Of a stretch of 41,110 bases of DNA, positions 17,417 through 26,846 are shown piece after piece (position 1 is the first letter of the stretch; every line of letters begins with the position of its first letter). The stretch is from positions 1 through 41,110 of the forward strand of contig CAJASX010000058.1 in NCBI GenBank assembly GCA_903944725.1, in the 5' to 3' direction. Below the pieces are notes generated by a model. The model was not told where the DNA came from. It searched no databases and was given only the letters and a program-made list of their open reading frames with translations. This stretch comes from an uncultured beta proteobacterium (GTDB lineage Bacteria > Pseudomonadota > Gammaproteobacteria > Burkholderiales > Burkholderiaceae). The translations under genes were made by a program, and so were the position numbers.

Positions 17417-17432
17417 CAGGCTTGCAAGCCTG
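17417..17432. promoter_or_regulatory. Perfect 16-bp palindrome upstream of hup
   Basis: CAGGCTTGCAAGCCTG reads the same on both strands without a loop, so it is an operator-like site instead of a terminator. It is 38 bp upstream of the hup ATG and 107 bp upstream of the carboxypeptidase start. A smaller inverted repeat, CTAGA-ATGC-TCTAG (17442-17455), adjoins it. The binding protein is unknown. Confidence 0.5.
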
Positions 17433-17538
17433 AACTTTTGCCTAGAATGCTCTAGATCGGTGCCACTGAGGTTTATGCTATCAAATAATTTAACTGAATA
17501 CGGCAAATTTGCTCAATTTTTTTATTTAACCTCTGCTT

Positions 17539-19161
17539 GTGCCAATAAACCACGCATTCATACCCCCCTTATATCCCCGCCTAAACCGCTGGGGTTATTT
17601 ATTACGTTTTTTATTGGTGTTTATACTTACTATAATTATTTTGCTTTGCAACAATTTAGCGGCTGCCGAAGTTCTAAGTTCCAGTAATAGCGCGACCCAA
17701 ATACTGCCTAAAGTTGTCTTAACTGCTTTAGATAAAAATCAATTACCTGCTAATGCCATTAGTGTAGTTATTACAGAAATACCACTAAGTGCTAAGCCAT
17801 CTAATAAATCTTTACTAGCACCCCAAGAATTAATTAATTGGCGTGGTGATGTCGGCATGAATCCTGCATCAACCATGAAAATTCTTACCACTCTAGCTGC
17901 CCTTGATGTGCTTGGGCCAAAGTACCGCTGGCGTACGCTGATTTATACCGATGGAGTGATTCGCAATGGCATTCTTAAGGGCAATGTATATCTGCAAGGC
18001 ACCGGTGACCCCAAATTAAGTCCCGAATTATTAGCCAAGTTAATCGCTAATTTACGTGCTTTGGGAATTAAAAAAATTGATGGGAATTTAATTTTCGACC
18101 GCAGTGCCTATGCACAAGATTTGTTAGATAGTAATTTAATTGATGGTGAGGCACTACGCTCGTATAACGTACAACCCGACCCCCTGCTCTACGCTTTTCG
18201 TACCCTATCGTTTCAGCTAAGTGCCAATAAAGCCGACTCATTAATTGAGATAAACTACTCGCCAGAATTAGCGCGCTTCAAAATTATTAATCTTCTAAAC
18301 CTCCAGTTGGGGTCTTGTGAGGATTGGCGAAAAGAGATTCACTTAGACATTAGTACGAATGCTCCTTTGCAAAAGGGGGTAACTGCAATTACCGAATGGC
18401 AGGTAACTTTCACTGGCGCCCTCCCTAGTGGCTGCCAAAAAGTGCTATATAACCTTGTGGCTTTTGATCCGAATACCTTTCTTTCGCTTGGCTTTACAGC
18501 TGCCTGGCAATTAGCTGATGGTGAGTGGCTTAAGCCTCCCCAAGGTAAAAGTGGCCTAGTGCCAAGTACCTTAAACCCATTACTACAATTTGACGGTACC
18601 AGCCTTGCAGATGCGCTGGTAGATATTAATAAATATTCAAATAACGTGATGTCTCGACAACTTTTTTTAACACTAGCTTTAGAGCAATTTGGCAAACCAG
18701 CGACGGTAGCGAATAGTGAAAAAGTAATTCAAGAATGGCTTAATCGATATGGTATGCAATTTTCTGAACTGGTATTAGAAAATGGTTCTGGCTTATCGCG
18801 TAAAGAAATGATTTCAGCCCAGCATATGAATGACTTATTAATAATCGCCCGCTCCTTGCCTAATGGCAATTTATTTTTTAATAGCTTACCCATTGCAGGT
18901 AATGATGGCACGATGAGAAATCGCCTCTTAAATAAAATGCGCAGCTGGTTGCATTTAAAATTACCCCCAGAGATTAGAATTAAAACTGGTAGCTTAGCCG
19001 AGGTTAAGTCCATTGCCGGTTATGTACGCAGTAAGTCGGGCAAGCTGTATGCCCTTACTTCCTTTATTAATCATCCTAATGCTTATCGTGGGCAGGAAGT
19101 TCATGATCAACTATTAACTTGGTTAGCAGAGGATGGCCCAGAGCCAAAAGCAGCGCGCTGA
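17539..19161 (+). CDS. dacB: PBP4-type D-alanyl-D-alanine carboxypeptidase/endopeptidase
   Basis: A 540-residue periplasmic penicillin-binding protein of the S13 (DacB/PBP4) family, which trims peptidoglycan cross-links and stem peptides. Motifs appear in order: Ser-Thr-Met-Lys in NPASTMKILTTLAAL (nucleophile, about residue 110), Ser-Asn-Asn in KYSNNVMSRQL (about 364) and Lys-Thr-Gly in RIKTGSL (about 484). A Lys/Arg-poor n-region and the hydrophobic stretch LLRFLLVFILTIIILL (about 21-36) form the export signal. The GTG start at 17539 follows an in-frame stop closely and has no ribosome site, so the true start could be a TTG or GTG slightly downstream. Its 3' end overlaps the convergent tsaC gene by 55 bp. 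Confidence 0.9.
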   Translation: MPINHAFIPPLYPRLNRWGYLLRFLLVFILTIIILLCNNLAAAEVLSSSNSATQILPKVVLTALDKNQLPANAISVVITEIPLSAKPSNKSLLAPQELINWRGDVGMNPASTMKILTTLAALDVLGPKYRWRTLIYTDGVIRNGILKGNVYLQGTGDPKLSPELLAKLIANLRALGIKKIDGNLIFDRSAYAQDLLDSNLIDGEALRSYNVQPDPLLYAFRTLSFQLSANKADSLIEINYSPELARFKIINLLNLQLGSCEDWRKEIHLDISTNAPLQKGVTAITEWQVTFTGALPSGCQKVLYNLVAFDPNTFLSLGFTAAWQLADGEWLKPPQGKSGLVPSTLNPLLQFDGTSLADALVDINKYSNNVMSRQLFLTLALEQFGKPATVANSEKVIQEWLNRYGMQFSELVLENGSGLSRKEMISAQHMNDLLIIARSLPNGNLFFNSLPIAGNDGTMRNRLLNKMRSWLHLKLPPEIRIKTGSLAEVKSIAGYVRSKSGKLYALTSFINHPNAYRGQEVHDQLLTWLAEDGPEPKAAR

Positions 19162-20216
19162 AGCCGATCGCGCACGCCATCCCAAATTTCACCGTAAGGC
19201 GGCTCAGGTAAAAAAATAGCATCATTTTGCTGCTGATCTAAATCTCGTAAGCTGCGATATAGCCCATTGGCAAAACTTGTATGCTCATTTGGTAGGGTAA
19301 AAAATTCAAGTTGAATGCTACTTAAAGCTGCGTCGGCTGCTAGGGTTGATACACTTTTGGCGCCCTGCCAAATACCGATAGCCACGCGTAATTTACCCGG
19401 ATGATTTTTTTCCAGCAACTGGGTCGCTAACTTTTCTAAACTAACCATCAAATGGTCGGCTTGGTAAAGATATAAGGGCGTATTGGGTGCATAGTGGGCT
19501 TTAAAGCTTCCCGAAACTCGTGGGCTTAGGGAAAGCTCTGAGGCAGTATTTATTGAATCAACCCGTAAACCCGTTTTGGCGTAGATTGCTGCAGGTGTAA
19601 TCGAGCCAGGTCGCAATAAACGCAGGCCATCACTGCTACTTAAATCAACAATCGTAGATTCAATACCTAACTCACAATCACCGCCATCTAAAACCATTAT
19701 TTCTGCTTGATCACCAAACTCGGCACAAACATCGGCTGCCCTAGTTGGCGAGACCTTTCCAAATCGATTGGCGGAAGGAGCAACCAATGCACCTCCAAAT
19801 TGTTGAAGCAAAGTTTGTGCCACTAAATGATTGGGGGAACGAATAGCAACTGTTGACTGACCTCCTGTGATGGCATCTAAAACATGCTTATCTTTTTTAA
19901 ATACTAAAGTTAGGGGTCCTGGCCAAAACGCACAAATTAATTGAAGTGCAGCTGGTGGTAAATCACGCACCCAAGGTGTTAATACTTGTAACCATTCGTT
20001 AGCACATGTTTCTGGGCTCAATTGTTGATTGGTTGTTACAGCACTTGGCGCAGCAATATGCACGATTAAGGGATGAGTACTGGGGCGCCCTTTTGTTGCA
20101 TAGATCTTTTCAATCGCCAGACTATTTTTAGCATCCGCCCCCAAACCGTAAACAGTCTCGGTTGGAAAGGCAACCAATTCGCCATCTTTTAAACGCCGAA
20201 CTGCCTCTGTGATCAA
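19107..20216 (-). CDS. tsaC: L-threonylcarbamoyladenylate synthase, long Sua5 form
   Basis: A 369-residue enzyme that makes threonylcarbamoyl-AMP from Thr, bicarbonate and ATP for the t6A37 modification of ANN-decoding tRNAs. The YrdC domain covers about 1-220 (FPTETVYGLGADA, KGRPSTHPLIVHI, VAPSANRFGKVSPT). A C-terminal Sua5 domain follows (about 230-350, SGSFKAHYAPNTPLYLY onwards), so it is the long form. The TTG start shares TTGA with the purK stop, indicating coupling. The last roughly 18 codons are antisense to the end of dacB, beyond the conserved RLRRAA-like terminus. Confidence 0.9.
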   Translation of the reverse strand: MITEAVRRLKDGELVAFPTETVYGLGADAKNSLAIEKIYATKGRPSTHPLIVHIAAPSAVTTNQQLSPETCANEWLQVLTPWVRDLPPAALQLICAFWPGPLTLVFKKDKHVLDAITGGQSTVAIRSPNHLVAQTLLQQFGGALVAPSANRFGKVSPTRAADVCAEFGDQAEIMVLDGGDCELGIESTIVDLSSSDGLRLLRPGSITPAAIYAKTGLRVDSINTASELSLSPRVSGSFKAHYAPNTPLYLYQADHLMVSLEKLATQLLEKNHPGKLRVAIGIWQGAKSVSTLAADAALSSIQLEFFTLPNEHTSFANGLYRSLRDLDQQQNDAIFLPEPPYGEIWDGVRDRLQRAAFGSGPSSANQVNS

Positions 20217-21403
20217 GGCTCAATACCTAAGTCGCTAGCGACTAAAGCGGCAATTTGGCGGGCCTCTGCCAAACTAGTACCAAGGCAATTAATGTGGCCC
20301 ATTTTTCGGCCAGCCAGCGGTACTGACTTACCATATAAATGTAATTTAGCGCTGTCATGACTTAGCGCTTTTGCCCATGCAGGTTCTTTGGGTGCATCCT
20401 CTAGATTATTACCAGTAAACCATAAATCTCCCAATACATTTAACATCGAGACCGGTGTTAATAAACGCGTATCTCCTAAAGGCAAGCGCGCCATTGCTCG
20501 CACCTGCTGTTGAAATTGGCTGGTGACACTAGCATCCATGGTGTAGTGTCCAGAATTATGGGGACGAGGCGCGATTTCATTGGCAAAAATTTCTCCACTC
20601 TTGACCACAAAAAATTCAATGCACAAAATTCCAACATAATCAAGTCGCCGAATTAAAACTTTTGCCGCCTGCAGCACGCGTTTTTCTTGATCAGTATTGA
20701 GTGAAGGAGCTGGCACTGTACTTGTATGCAAAATACCATTGCGATGAATATTTTGCGCAATGGGATATACCACCACCGCATCATCATGGCCACGCACAAC
20801 CAAAGCCGATACCTCAAAGGCTAAGTCCATGCGCTTTTCAAGCACGCAGGGCACTCTGCCAAAATCGTCCCATGCCCGTTTGAGCTCGACTAAAGAATGC
20901 ACTGTCGCTTGGCCTTTGCCGTCATACCCTAAACGCGCTATTTTTAAAATACCTGGTAGCAGAGCGTCATCGAACCCATCGATTGCTGCTTGGTTTTCAA
21001 TGATGCAATAGGGCACAGGACCAAGATTTAATTCATGTCGCCATGCTGTTAAGAAGGCTTTTTCGGCAATCCGATTTTGAGCAATTGAAACCCCATTACT
21101 ACGTGGGGCTACATATACCCCCAAAGCTTCTAACTGGTCTAGCGTTTGAGCTGGTACGTTTTCAAATTCGGTACTTACTGCCTGACAAAGCGTAGCCATT
21201 TCTTGTAAAGCTGCAGCATCGCTAAAATCGGCGAGCAAATGTTTTTCGGCAATAGCACCCGCTGGGCTAAGGGGATCTGGATCAAGAATGCAAACTTTAT
21301 AACCCATGGCTTGTGCTGCTTGTGTAAACATTCGCCCCAATTGTCCACCACCCAACATACCTAAATAGGCCCCCGGTAAAATCGGGATTAAATGCTTAGC
21401 CAT
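20213..21403 (-). CDS. purK: N5-carboxyaminoimidazole ribonucleotide synthase
   Basis: A 396-residue ATP-grasp enzyme that carboxylates AIR to N5-CAIR using ATP and bicarbonate, feeding PurE in purine synthesis. LGMLGGGQLGRMFTQAA (about 14-30) is the N-terminal pre-ATP-grasp motif. ILKIARLGYDGKGQ (about 150-163) and IFANEIAPRPHNSGHYT (about 269-285) carry the nucleotide and metal ligands. It lies 15 bp after purE, with only a weak GGTG-like ribosome site, and overlaps tsaC by 4 bp. Confidence 0.95.
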   Translation of the reverse strand: MAKHLIPILPGAYLGMLGGGQLGRMFTQAAQAMGYKVCILDPDPLSPAGAIAEKHLLADFSDAAALQEMATLCQAVSTEFENVPAQTLDQLEALGVYVAPRSNGVSIAQNRIAEKAFLTAWRHELNLGPVPYCIIENQAAIDGFDDALLPGILKIARLGYDGKGQATVHSLVELKRAWDDFGRVPCVLEKRMDLAFEVSALVVRGHDDAVVVYPIAQNIHRNGILHTSTVPAPSLNTDQEKRVLQAAKVLIRRLDYVGILCIEFFVVKSGEIFANEIAPRPHNSGHYTMDASVTSQFQQQVRAMARLPLGDTRLLTPVSMLNVLGDLWFTGNNLEDAPKEPAWAKALSHDSAKLHLYGKSVPLAGRKMGHINCLGTSLAEARQIAALVASDLGIEP

Positions 21404-21418
21404 CTTGATTCACCATCA

Positions 21419-21919
21419 TTAAGAGCTCCGCGGCAAAGTTTTAGTGCTTGCTTTGGCAGTTTGTTGATTACGAAAGGCATTTAATTTTTTACTTAACTCA
21501 GCATCGTCTAAAGCTAAAGTTGCGATCACATATAAGGCTGCGTTAGCTGCGCCAGCCTCACCAATAGCAAAAGTAGCAACTGGTATACCTTTGGGCATTT
21601 GTACTATTGAATATAAAGAATCTTCACCACGTAAATATTTACTAGGTACAGGCACGCCACAAATTGGTACAAGGGTTTTAGCGGCCAACATGCCAGGCAA
21701 ATGGGCAGCGCCGCCAGCACCCGCAATAATGGCTCGCAACCCTCTAGATTGTGCTTGTTCAGCATAACTAAACAACGCATCTGGCATTCGGTGAGCAGAA
21801 AGTACTTGAGTCTCAAAGGGTATTGCAAATTGCTCTAACACTTGCGCTGCAGCCTCCATGGTGCTCCAATCCGAATCAGAGCCCATCACAATACTAACCA
21901 TTGGTTTTTTAGTGCTCAT
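21419..21919 (-). CDS. purE: N5-carboxyaminoimidazole ribonucleotide mutase
   Basis: A 166-residue enzyme converting N5-CAIR to CAIR. The MGSDSDWSTM loop (about 12-21), VLSAHRMPD (about 39-47, catalytic His) and AGAGGAAHLPGMLAAKT (about 66-82) are all intact, as are GVPVPS and the later GEAGAANAAL. The C-terminal tail (about 145-166) is a poorly conserved Lys/Thr-rich stretch. A GAGGAAA ribosome site precedes the ATG. It sits between purC and purK on one transcript. Confidence 0.96.
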   Translation of the reverse strand: MSTKKPMVSIVMGSDSDWSTMEAAAQVLEQFAIPFETQVLSAHRMPDALFSYAEQAQSRGLRAIIAGAGGAAHLPGMLAAKTLVPICGVPVPSKYLRGEDSLYSIVQMPKGIPVATFAIGEAGAANAALYVIATLALDDAELSKKLNAFRNQQTAKASTKTLPRSS

Positions 21920-21963
21920 GTGGTTTCCTCGCCAGATACTTTCGTTTATTTAGCTAATATTAA

Positions 21964-22860
21964 TTAAGTTTTCGTTAAGCGTGCTAACACTTCGCGATAT
22001 TTTTCAGCCGTTTGATTAATTACTTCATCTGGTAAGTTTGGGGCTGGCTCCTGCTTTGGCCAGGGCTTGCCATCAATTAAAATTGACTCGAGCCAATCTC
22101 GTATAAATTGTTTATCGTAAGAAGGTGGATTAATCCCCACCTGATAGGTCTCAGCAGGCCAAAAACGCGATGAGTCAGCAGTTAAAATTTCATCCATCAA
22201 AATTAATTGATGATTGGCATCTAAACCAAACTCAAATTTAGTATCGGCAATAATGATGCCCCGCTCAGCTGCAAATGCAGCAGCCTCTAGGTAGAGCTGA
22301 ATGCTCACAGCGCGAATTTGCTCTGCTAAAGGGGCACCAATGCGCTTAACCATTTCATCGAAAGTAATATTTTCATCATGCTGGCCGGCGGCTGCTTTTG
22401 CTGCAGGGGTAAAAATAGGTGCGGGTAATTTTTGAGCATTCTGTAAGCCTGCTGGTAAAGCAATGCCACAAACACTGCCACTCGCTTGATATTCTTTCCA
22501 GCCGCTACCCGCTAAATAACCTCGCACTACGGCTTCAACCAAAATAGGCTGTAGGCGTTTGGCTACTACCGCCCTACCTCGCACCTGCTCAAGCTCATTC
22601 ACCCCTACAACCGACTCTGGATTAATTCCAGTGAGATGGTTGGGAATAATATGGCTCAGCTTTTGAAACCAAAAATTAGCCATTTGATTTAATACAATAC
22701 CCTTTTCAGGAATGGGCTTGCCCATAATGACATCAAAGGCTGATAAACGATCGGTAGTAATCATCAGCAGTTGATCATCTCCAATGGCATATACATCACG
22801 CACTTTCCCCTTAGACAATAGAGGAAGAGATTGAATCGAGCTGGTATAGAGCGCTGACAT
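21964..22860 (-). CDS. purC: Phosphoribosylaminoimidazole-succinocarboxamide synthase
   Basis: A 298-residue SAICAR synthetase, joining CAIR and aspartate with [34 protein letters not shown] (about 15-45) is the ATP-binding start, [16 protein letters not shown] (about 103-118) the central signature, and DTKFEFGLD and [13 protein letters not shown] (about 196-225) the aspartate and metal region. The frame can be extended four codons to a TTG, but the ATG at 22860 gives the usual [15 protein letters not shown]-terminus and starts one base after the fba stop (TAAGATG). Confidence 0.95.
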   Translation of the reverse strand: MSALYTSSIQSLPLLSKGKVRDVYAIGDDQLLMITTDRLSAFDVIMGKPIPEKGIVLNQMANFWFQKLSHIIPNHLTGINPESVVGVNELEQVRGRAVVAKRLQPILVEAVVRGYLAGSGWKEYQASGSVCGIALPAGLQNAQKLPAPIFTPAAKAAAGQHDENITFDEMVKRIGAPLAEQIRAVSIQLYLEAAAFAAERGIIIADTKFEFGLDANHQLILMDEILTADSSRFWPAETYQVGINPPSYDKQFIRDWLESILIDGKPWPKQEPAPNLPDEVINQTAEKYREVLARLTKT

Positions 22861-22861
22861 C

Positions 22862-23926
22862 TTAATTGACAATCTGCGCTAGCTCACCGGCCCGATAACG
22901 CGCCGCCATCTTTTCTAAGGAAATGGGTTTAATTTTGCTGGCTTGCCCCGCACAGCCAAACTCGGTATAGCGCGCAATACAAATTAGCTTAGCAGCCTCA
23001 CGAGCAGGTTTTAGGTAATCACGTGGGTCAAACTTACCTGGGTTTTCAAATAAATAACGGCGAATAGCAGCCGTCATAGCCAAACGAATATCGGTATCAA
23101 TGTTGATTTTACGTACACCATTTTTAATACCAATTTGAATTTCTTCAACTGGCACGCCATAGGTTTCTTTCATCTCGCCACCAAATTCACGAATAATGGC
23201 TAATAATTCTTGGGGCACACTTGAAGAGCCATGCATTACTAAATGCGTATTAGGAATACGCGCATGTATTTCGCGGATACGCTCGATTGCTAAAATATCA
23301 CCAGTGGGTTTTTTAGTAAATTTATAGGCTCCATGGCTAGTGCCAATGGCAATTGCTAAGGCATCGCATTGAGTAGCTTTGACAAAATCTGCCGCTTGCT
23401 CAACATCAGTTAGTAACTGTTCACGTGTCATAGTGCCATCAGCACCATGACCATCTTCTTTGTCGCCCTTCATGGTTTCTAAAGACCCCAATACACCTAA
23501 TTCGGCCTCGACCGTAACACCGAGTGCGTGCGAGAGTTTGACTACTTCTTGAGATACTGCAATGTTGTAATCATAACTAGCAACCGATTTACCATCGGCT
23601 TCGAGCGAGCCATCCATCATCACACTAGTAAAACCACTATCGATTGCAGCAATACATACCGCTGGGCTTTGGCCATGATCTTGATGCATCACAATAGGGA
23701 TATGCGGATAAGACTCAACCGCCGCAGAAATTAGGTGCCGTAAAAATGCCTCGCCGGCATATTTTCTGGCGCCAGCGGAAGCTTGCATGATGACAGGTGA
23801 ACCAACCTCATCGGCAGCGCTCATGATGGCTTGCACTTGCTCTAAATTATTAACATTGAAAGCCGGTAGACCATAATTATTTTCAGCTGCATGATCTAAT
23901 AATTGACGCATTGATACCAAAGGCAT
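22862..23926 (-). CDS. fba: Class II fructose-bisphosphate aldolase (CbbA type)
   Basis: A 354-residue zinc aldolase that cleaves or forms fructose-1,6-bisphosphate. Visible are [10 protein letters not shown] (18-27), the metal ligand His in [12 protein letters not shown] (about 76-87), GVTVEAELG with the second ligand region, [10 protein letters not shown] (about 193-202) and VMHGSSSVP (about 230-238). The [15 protein letters not shown] block near 267-281 and the C-terminal [16 protein letters not shown] mark the long CbbA/Calvin-type branch. An AGAGGA ribosome site precedes the ATG. It lies between pyk and purC. Confidence 0.96.
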   Translation of the reverse strand: MPLVSMRQLLDHAAENNYGLPAFNVNNLEQVQAIMSAADEVGSPVIMQASAGARKYAGEAFLRHLISAAVESYPHIPIVMHQDHGQSPAVCIAAIDSGFTSVMMDGSLEADGKSVASYDYNIAVSQEVVKLSHALGVTVEAELGVLGSLETMKGDKEDGHGADGTMTREQLLTDVEQAADFVKATQCDALAIAIGTSHGAYKFTKKPTGDILAIERIREIHARIPNTHLVMHGSSSVPQELLAIIREFGGEMKETYGVPVEEIQIGIKNGVRKINIDTDIRLAMTAAIRRYLFENPGKFDPRDYLKPAREAAKLICIARYTEFGCAGQASKIKPISLEKMAARYRAGELAQIVN

Positions 23927-23970
23927 AGTAATCCTCTAAAAAATAAATAATGGAAGTAAATGAAGGTTAA

Positions 23971-25407
23971 TCATTTCACCTTAACAATTTTTAACGTATT
24001 ACTGCCACCAGGCTCACCCATTGGCTCGCCAATGGTGAGCACGATAGTGTCACCAGACTTAATCGCACCACTCATTTTTAAACGCTCTTCTACTTGGCGT
24101 AAGGCTGTATCGCGATCTTTACTAACTTCAATACTAATTGGGGTCACATTACGATAGGTGCTTAATGCTCTTTGGGTTGATACTTTTGACGTTAGTGCAA
24201 AGATGGGCACATGAATATTATGACGACTCATCCAAATGGGTGTTGATCCTGACTCGGTTAATGCAGCAATAGCAGCTGCGTTTAGATGATGTGCAGTAAA
24301 TAAAGCCCCTAAGGCAATCGATTGATCGATACGGGTGAATGTTTGATCTAAAAAATCAGTATCTAAACGCACTTGTTCTGATTTTTCAGCCTCGATACAA
24401 ATTTCTGCCATTTGTTCAATAGTTTTAACTGGATAAAGACCCGTGGCAGACTCTGCCGAGAGCATCACGGCATCAGTACCATCTAAAACTGCATTGGCTA
24501 CATCACTTACTTCTGCACGGGTTGGAACAGGTGCACTAATCATCGACTCCATCATCTGAGTTGCGGTAATCGTAAACTTATCAGCCTCGCGAGCTAAACG
24601 AATCATCCGTTTTTGTAAGGCTGGTACGGCGGGGTTGCCAACCTCAATTGCTAAATCGCCACGCGCCACCATAATGCCATCGCTCTCACGAATAATGCTA
24701 TCTAAGGCCTCTGGCACTATAGCTTCTGCCCGCTCAACTTTGGCAATTAACTTTACTTTGCCAACACTATGTTTGGCGCTAGCTGCGTCAGCTAAATTAC
24801 GTGCGATAAGCATATCGGCACCATCTTTAGGAAAGCTGATAGCGATGAAGTCGACACCCATCGCAATTGCTGCATCAAGATCTTGGATGTCTTTTTCGGT
24901 TAATGCTGGAGCAGTTAAGCCCCCGCCAGCGCGGTTAATACCTTTATTATTCGAAAGCGGTCCACCAAGCTCAACCACCGTATGAATTTCATGACCTTGC
25001 ACACTCGCTACACGCAAAACAATTAGCCCATCATTTAATAAGAGTCGATCGCCAGCTTTGACATCTTGCGGTAAATTTTTGTAATCGAGGCCAACGCGTT
25101 CTTCATTGCCCAATTCACACCCTACATCTAAAATAAAATTTGCGCCTTCTTGCAACTGTACTTTGCCATTAGCAAACTTACCCACCCGAATTTTAGGTCC
25201 CTGTAAATCTGCCATGATGCCTACTTCGCGACCAATTTCAGCAGAAATCGTGCGTACTAAATTATGACGCGCCAAGTGATCGGCGACGGTACCGTGAGAA
25301 AAATTAAGCCGTACGACATCAAGACCCGCGCGAATCATCTCGCGTAAAACCTCTGGCTTTTCTGATGCTGGTCCAAGGGTGGCGATAATTTTTGTAGCTC
25401 TTAACAT
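23971..25407 (-). CDS. pyk: Pyruvate kinase
   Basis: A 478-residue enzyme transferring phosphate from phosphoenolpyruvate to ADP. ATKIIATLGPASEKPE and VVRLNFSHG (about 31-39) form the N-terminal active-site strands, MADLQGPKIRVG the next, and KVKLIAKVERAEAI, IMVARGDLAIEVG (about 244-256) and TATQMMESMI (about 280-289) complete the barrel. PTRAEVSDVANAVLDGTDAVMLSAESA is the diagnostic stretch. The C-terminal domain is complete. AAGGACAGT precedes the ATG, 26 bp after pgk. Confidence 0.96.
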   Translation of the reverse strand: MLRATKIIATLGPASEKPEVLREMIRAGLDVVRLNFSHGTVADHLARHNLVRTISAEIGREVGIMADLQGPKIRVGKFANGKVQLQEGANFILDVGCELGNEERVGLDYKNLPQDVKAGDRLLLNDGLIVLRVASVQGHEIHTVVELGGPLSNNKGINRAGGGLTAPALTEKDIQDLDAAIAMGVDFIAISFPKDGADMLIARNLADAASAKHSVGKVKLIAKVERAEAIVPEALDSIIRESDGIMVARGDLAIEVGNPAVPALQKRMIRLAREADKFTITATQMMESMISAPVPTRAEVSDVANAVLDGTDAVMLSAESATGLYPVKTIEQMAEICIEAEKSEQVRLDTDFLDQTFTRIDQSIALGALFTAHHLNAAAIAALTESGSTPIWMSRHNIHVPIFALTSKVSTQRALSTYRNVTPISIEVSKDRDTALRQVEERLKMSGAIKSGDTIVLTIGEPMGEPGGSNTLKIVKVK

Positions 25408-25433
25408 ACTGTCCTTTAGGGGTTATTTATTAT

Positions 25434-26660
25434 TTACTTCTTTATATTTTCTTCTTTGGCTCGCTCTACCAGAACTGCAAAGGCGGGTAAAGTTTTGCCC
25501 TCCAGAAATTCGAGGAAGGCGCCACCACCAGTAGAAATGTAATCAACTTGTTTTTCAATACCATATTTAGCAATGGCAGCCAAAGTATCACCTCCACCCG
25601 CAATCGAAAATGCAGGTGAGTGCGCAATTGCTGCAGCCAACATTTTGGTGCCGCCGCCAAATTGATCGATTTCAAATACACCAAGCGGACCATTCCAAAC
25701 TATCGTACCAGCGTTAGCTAACATGATTGACAATTTCGCTGCTGCTTTTGGGCCGATATCAAGAATCATATCGTCTGCTGCTACGTCAGTAGCCGCAACT
25801 CGATTAGCTCGAGCTAAAGGCGACAGTTCATTAGCAACTACGACATCTTCAGGCATAGGTAAATTAGCCCCCCGTTTTTCCATCATTGCCATAATGTCGC
25901 GCGCCTCTTGCGCTAAAGCGGGCTCAGCTAACGATTTACCAATAGGTAGGCCTTTAGCTAATAAAAAAGTATTAGCAATACCACCGCCCACAATTAATTC
26001 ATCCACTTTGTTCGCTAGCGATTTTAAGATCGTTAACTTGGAAGAAACTTTTGAACCGGCCACAATCGCCACTAATGGGCGCTTAGGATTCGCCAGAGCA
26101 CGACTAAGAGCGTCTAACTCTGCGGCCATTAAGGGCCCAGCACACGCAACTGGGGCAAATTGTGCGACTCCATAGGTGGTTGCCTCGGCTCGGTGGGCGG
26201 TGCCAAAGGCATCGTTAACGTAAATATCGCATAAAGCAGCAATTTTTTTCGCCAAGACTTCACTATTTTTCTTTTCCCCAATATTAAGCCGACAATTTTC
26301 TAGTAGTACCAATTCGCCCGGCTTCACCTCAAAACCACCATCAACCCAACCGCTAATGAGAGCGACCTTACGATTTAATAATTCAGCAATGCGATGAGCC
26401 ACTGGCGCCAAGCTATCTTCTGGCTTAAATTGACCTTCAATAGGCCTTCCTAAATGAGAGGTAACCATTACTGCTGCGCCAGCATCTAAGCAAAGCTGTA
26501 TCGCTGGCATCGAAGCTCTAATACGGGTATCTTCGGTAATCTTGCCGGTATCGTCTTGTGGCACATTTAAATCAGCTCGAATCAACACCCGCTTACCCTT
26601 TAATTGGCCAGCTGCCGCTAGATCGGTAAGACGCTTCACGTTAAAGAGGGTTTCAGGCAT
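25434..26660 (-). CDS. pgk: Phosphoglycerate kinase
   Basis: A 408-residue glycolytic and gluconeogenic kinase for 1,3-bisphosphoglycerate and [17 protein letters not shown] (about 24-37), [21 protein letters not shown] (about 65-72), [14 protein letters not shown] (about 152-165), the hinge [14 protein letters not shown] and the nucleotide site [13 protein letters not shown] (about 363-375) are intact. It is the first gene of the pgk-pyk-fba-purC-purE-purK-tsaC block. No ribosome site is evident before the ATG at 26660. A short ATGAA-C-TTCAT repeat sits 25 bp upstream. Confidence 0.96.
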   Translation of the reverse strand: MPETLFNVKRLTDLAAAGQLKGKRVLIRADLNVPQDDTGKITEDTRIRASMPAIQLCLDAGAAVMVTSHLGRPIEGQFKPEDSLAPVAHRIAELLNRKVALISGWVDGGFEVKPGELVLLENCRLNIGEKKNSEVLAKKIAALCDIYVNDAFGTAHRAEATTYGVAQFAPVACAGPLMAAELDALSRALANPKRPLVAIVAGSKVSSKLTILKSLANKVDELIVGGGIANTFLLAKGLPIGKSLAEPALAQEARDIMAMMEKRGANLPMPEDVVVANELSPLARANRVAATDVAADDMILDIGPKAAAKLSIMLANAGTIVWNGPLGVFEIDQFGGGTKMLAAAIAHSPAFSIAGGGDTLAAIAKYGIEKQVDYISTGGGAFLEFLEGKTLPAFAVLVERAKEENIKK

Positions 26661-26846
26661 AGAAAGCGGCTAAAAATAAAGGAAATGAACTTCATTTTAA
26701 TGAAAACCCACCGCCCTCACCACCTTCTTTGCAGGCGCCCTCATTAATAATAGGACCTGCTCTACAATAAGTGCTTTAGATGCCTTGCCAGCTTGACTCA
26801 TCGGGTTAAACGGGCTTTTCCTTCAATTGCTACAAAGGGTAATAAC

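Noticed and set aside
17460..17687. 75-residue plus-strand frame before dacB
   Set aside because: It starts with GTG, has no ribosome site and runs in a different frame into the dacB signal peptide region; no recognisable protein.
26685..26695. ATGAA-C-TTCAT inverted repeat upstream of pgk
   Set aside because: Five-base arms are expected by chance in AT-rich sequence; kept only as a remark in the pgk entry.
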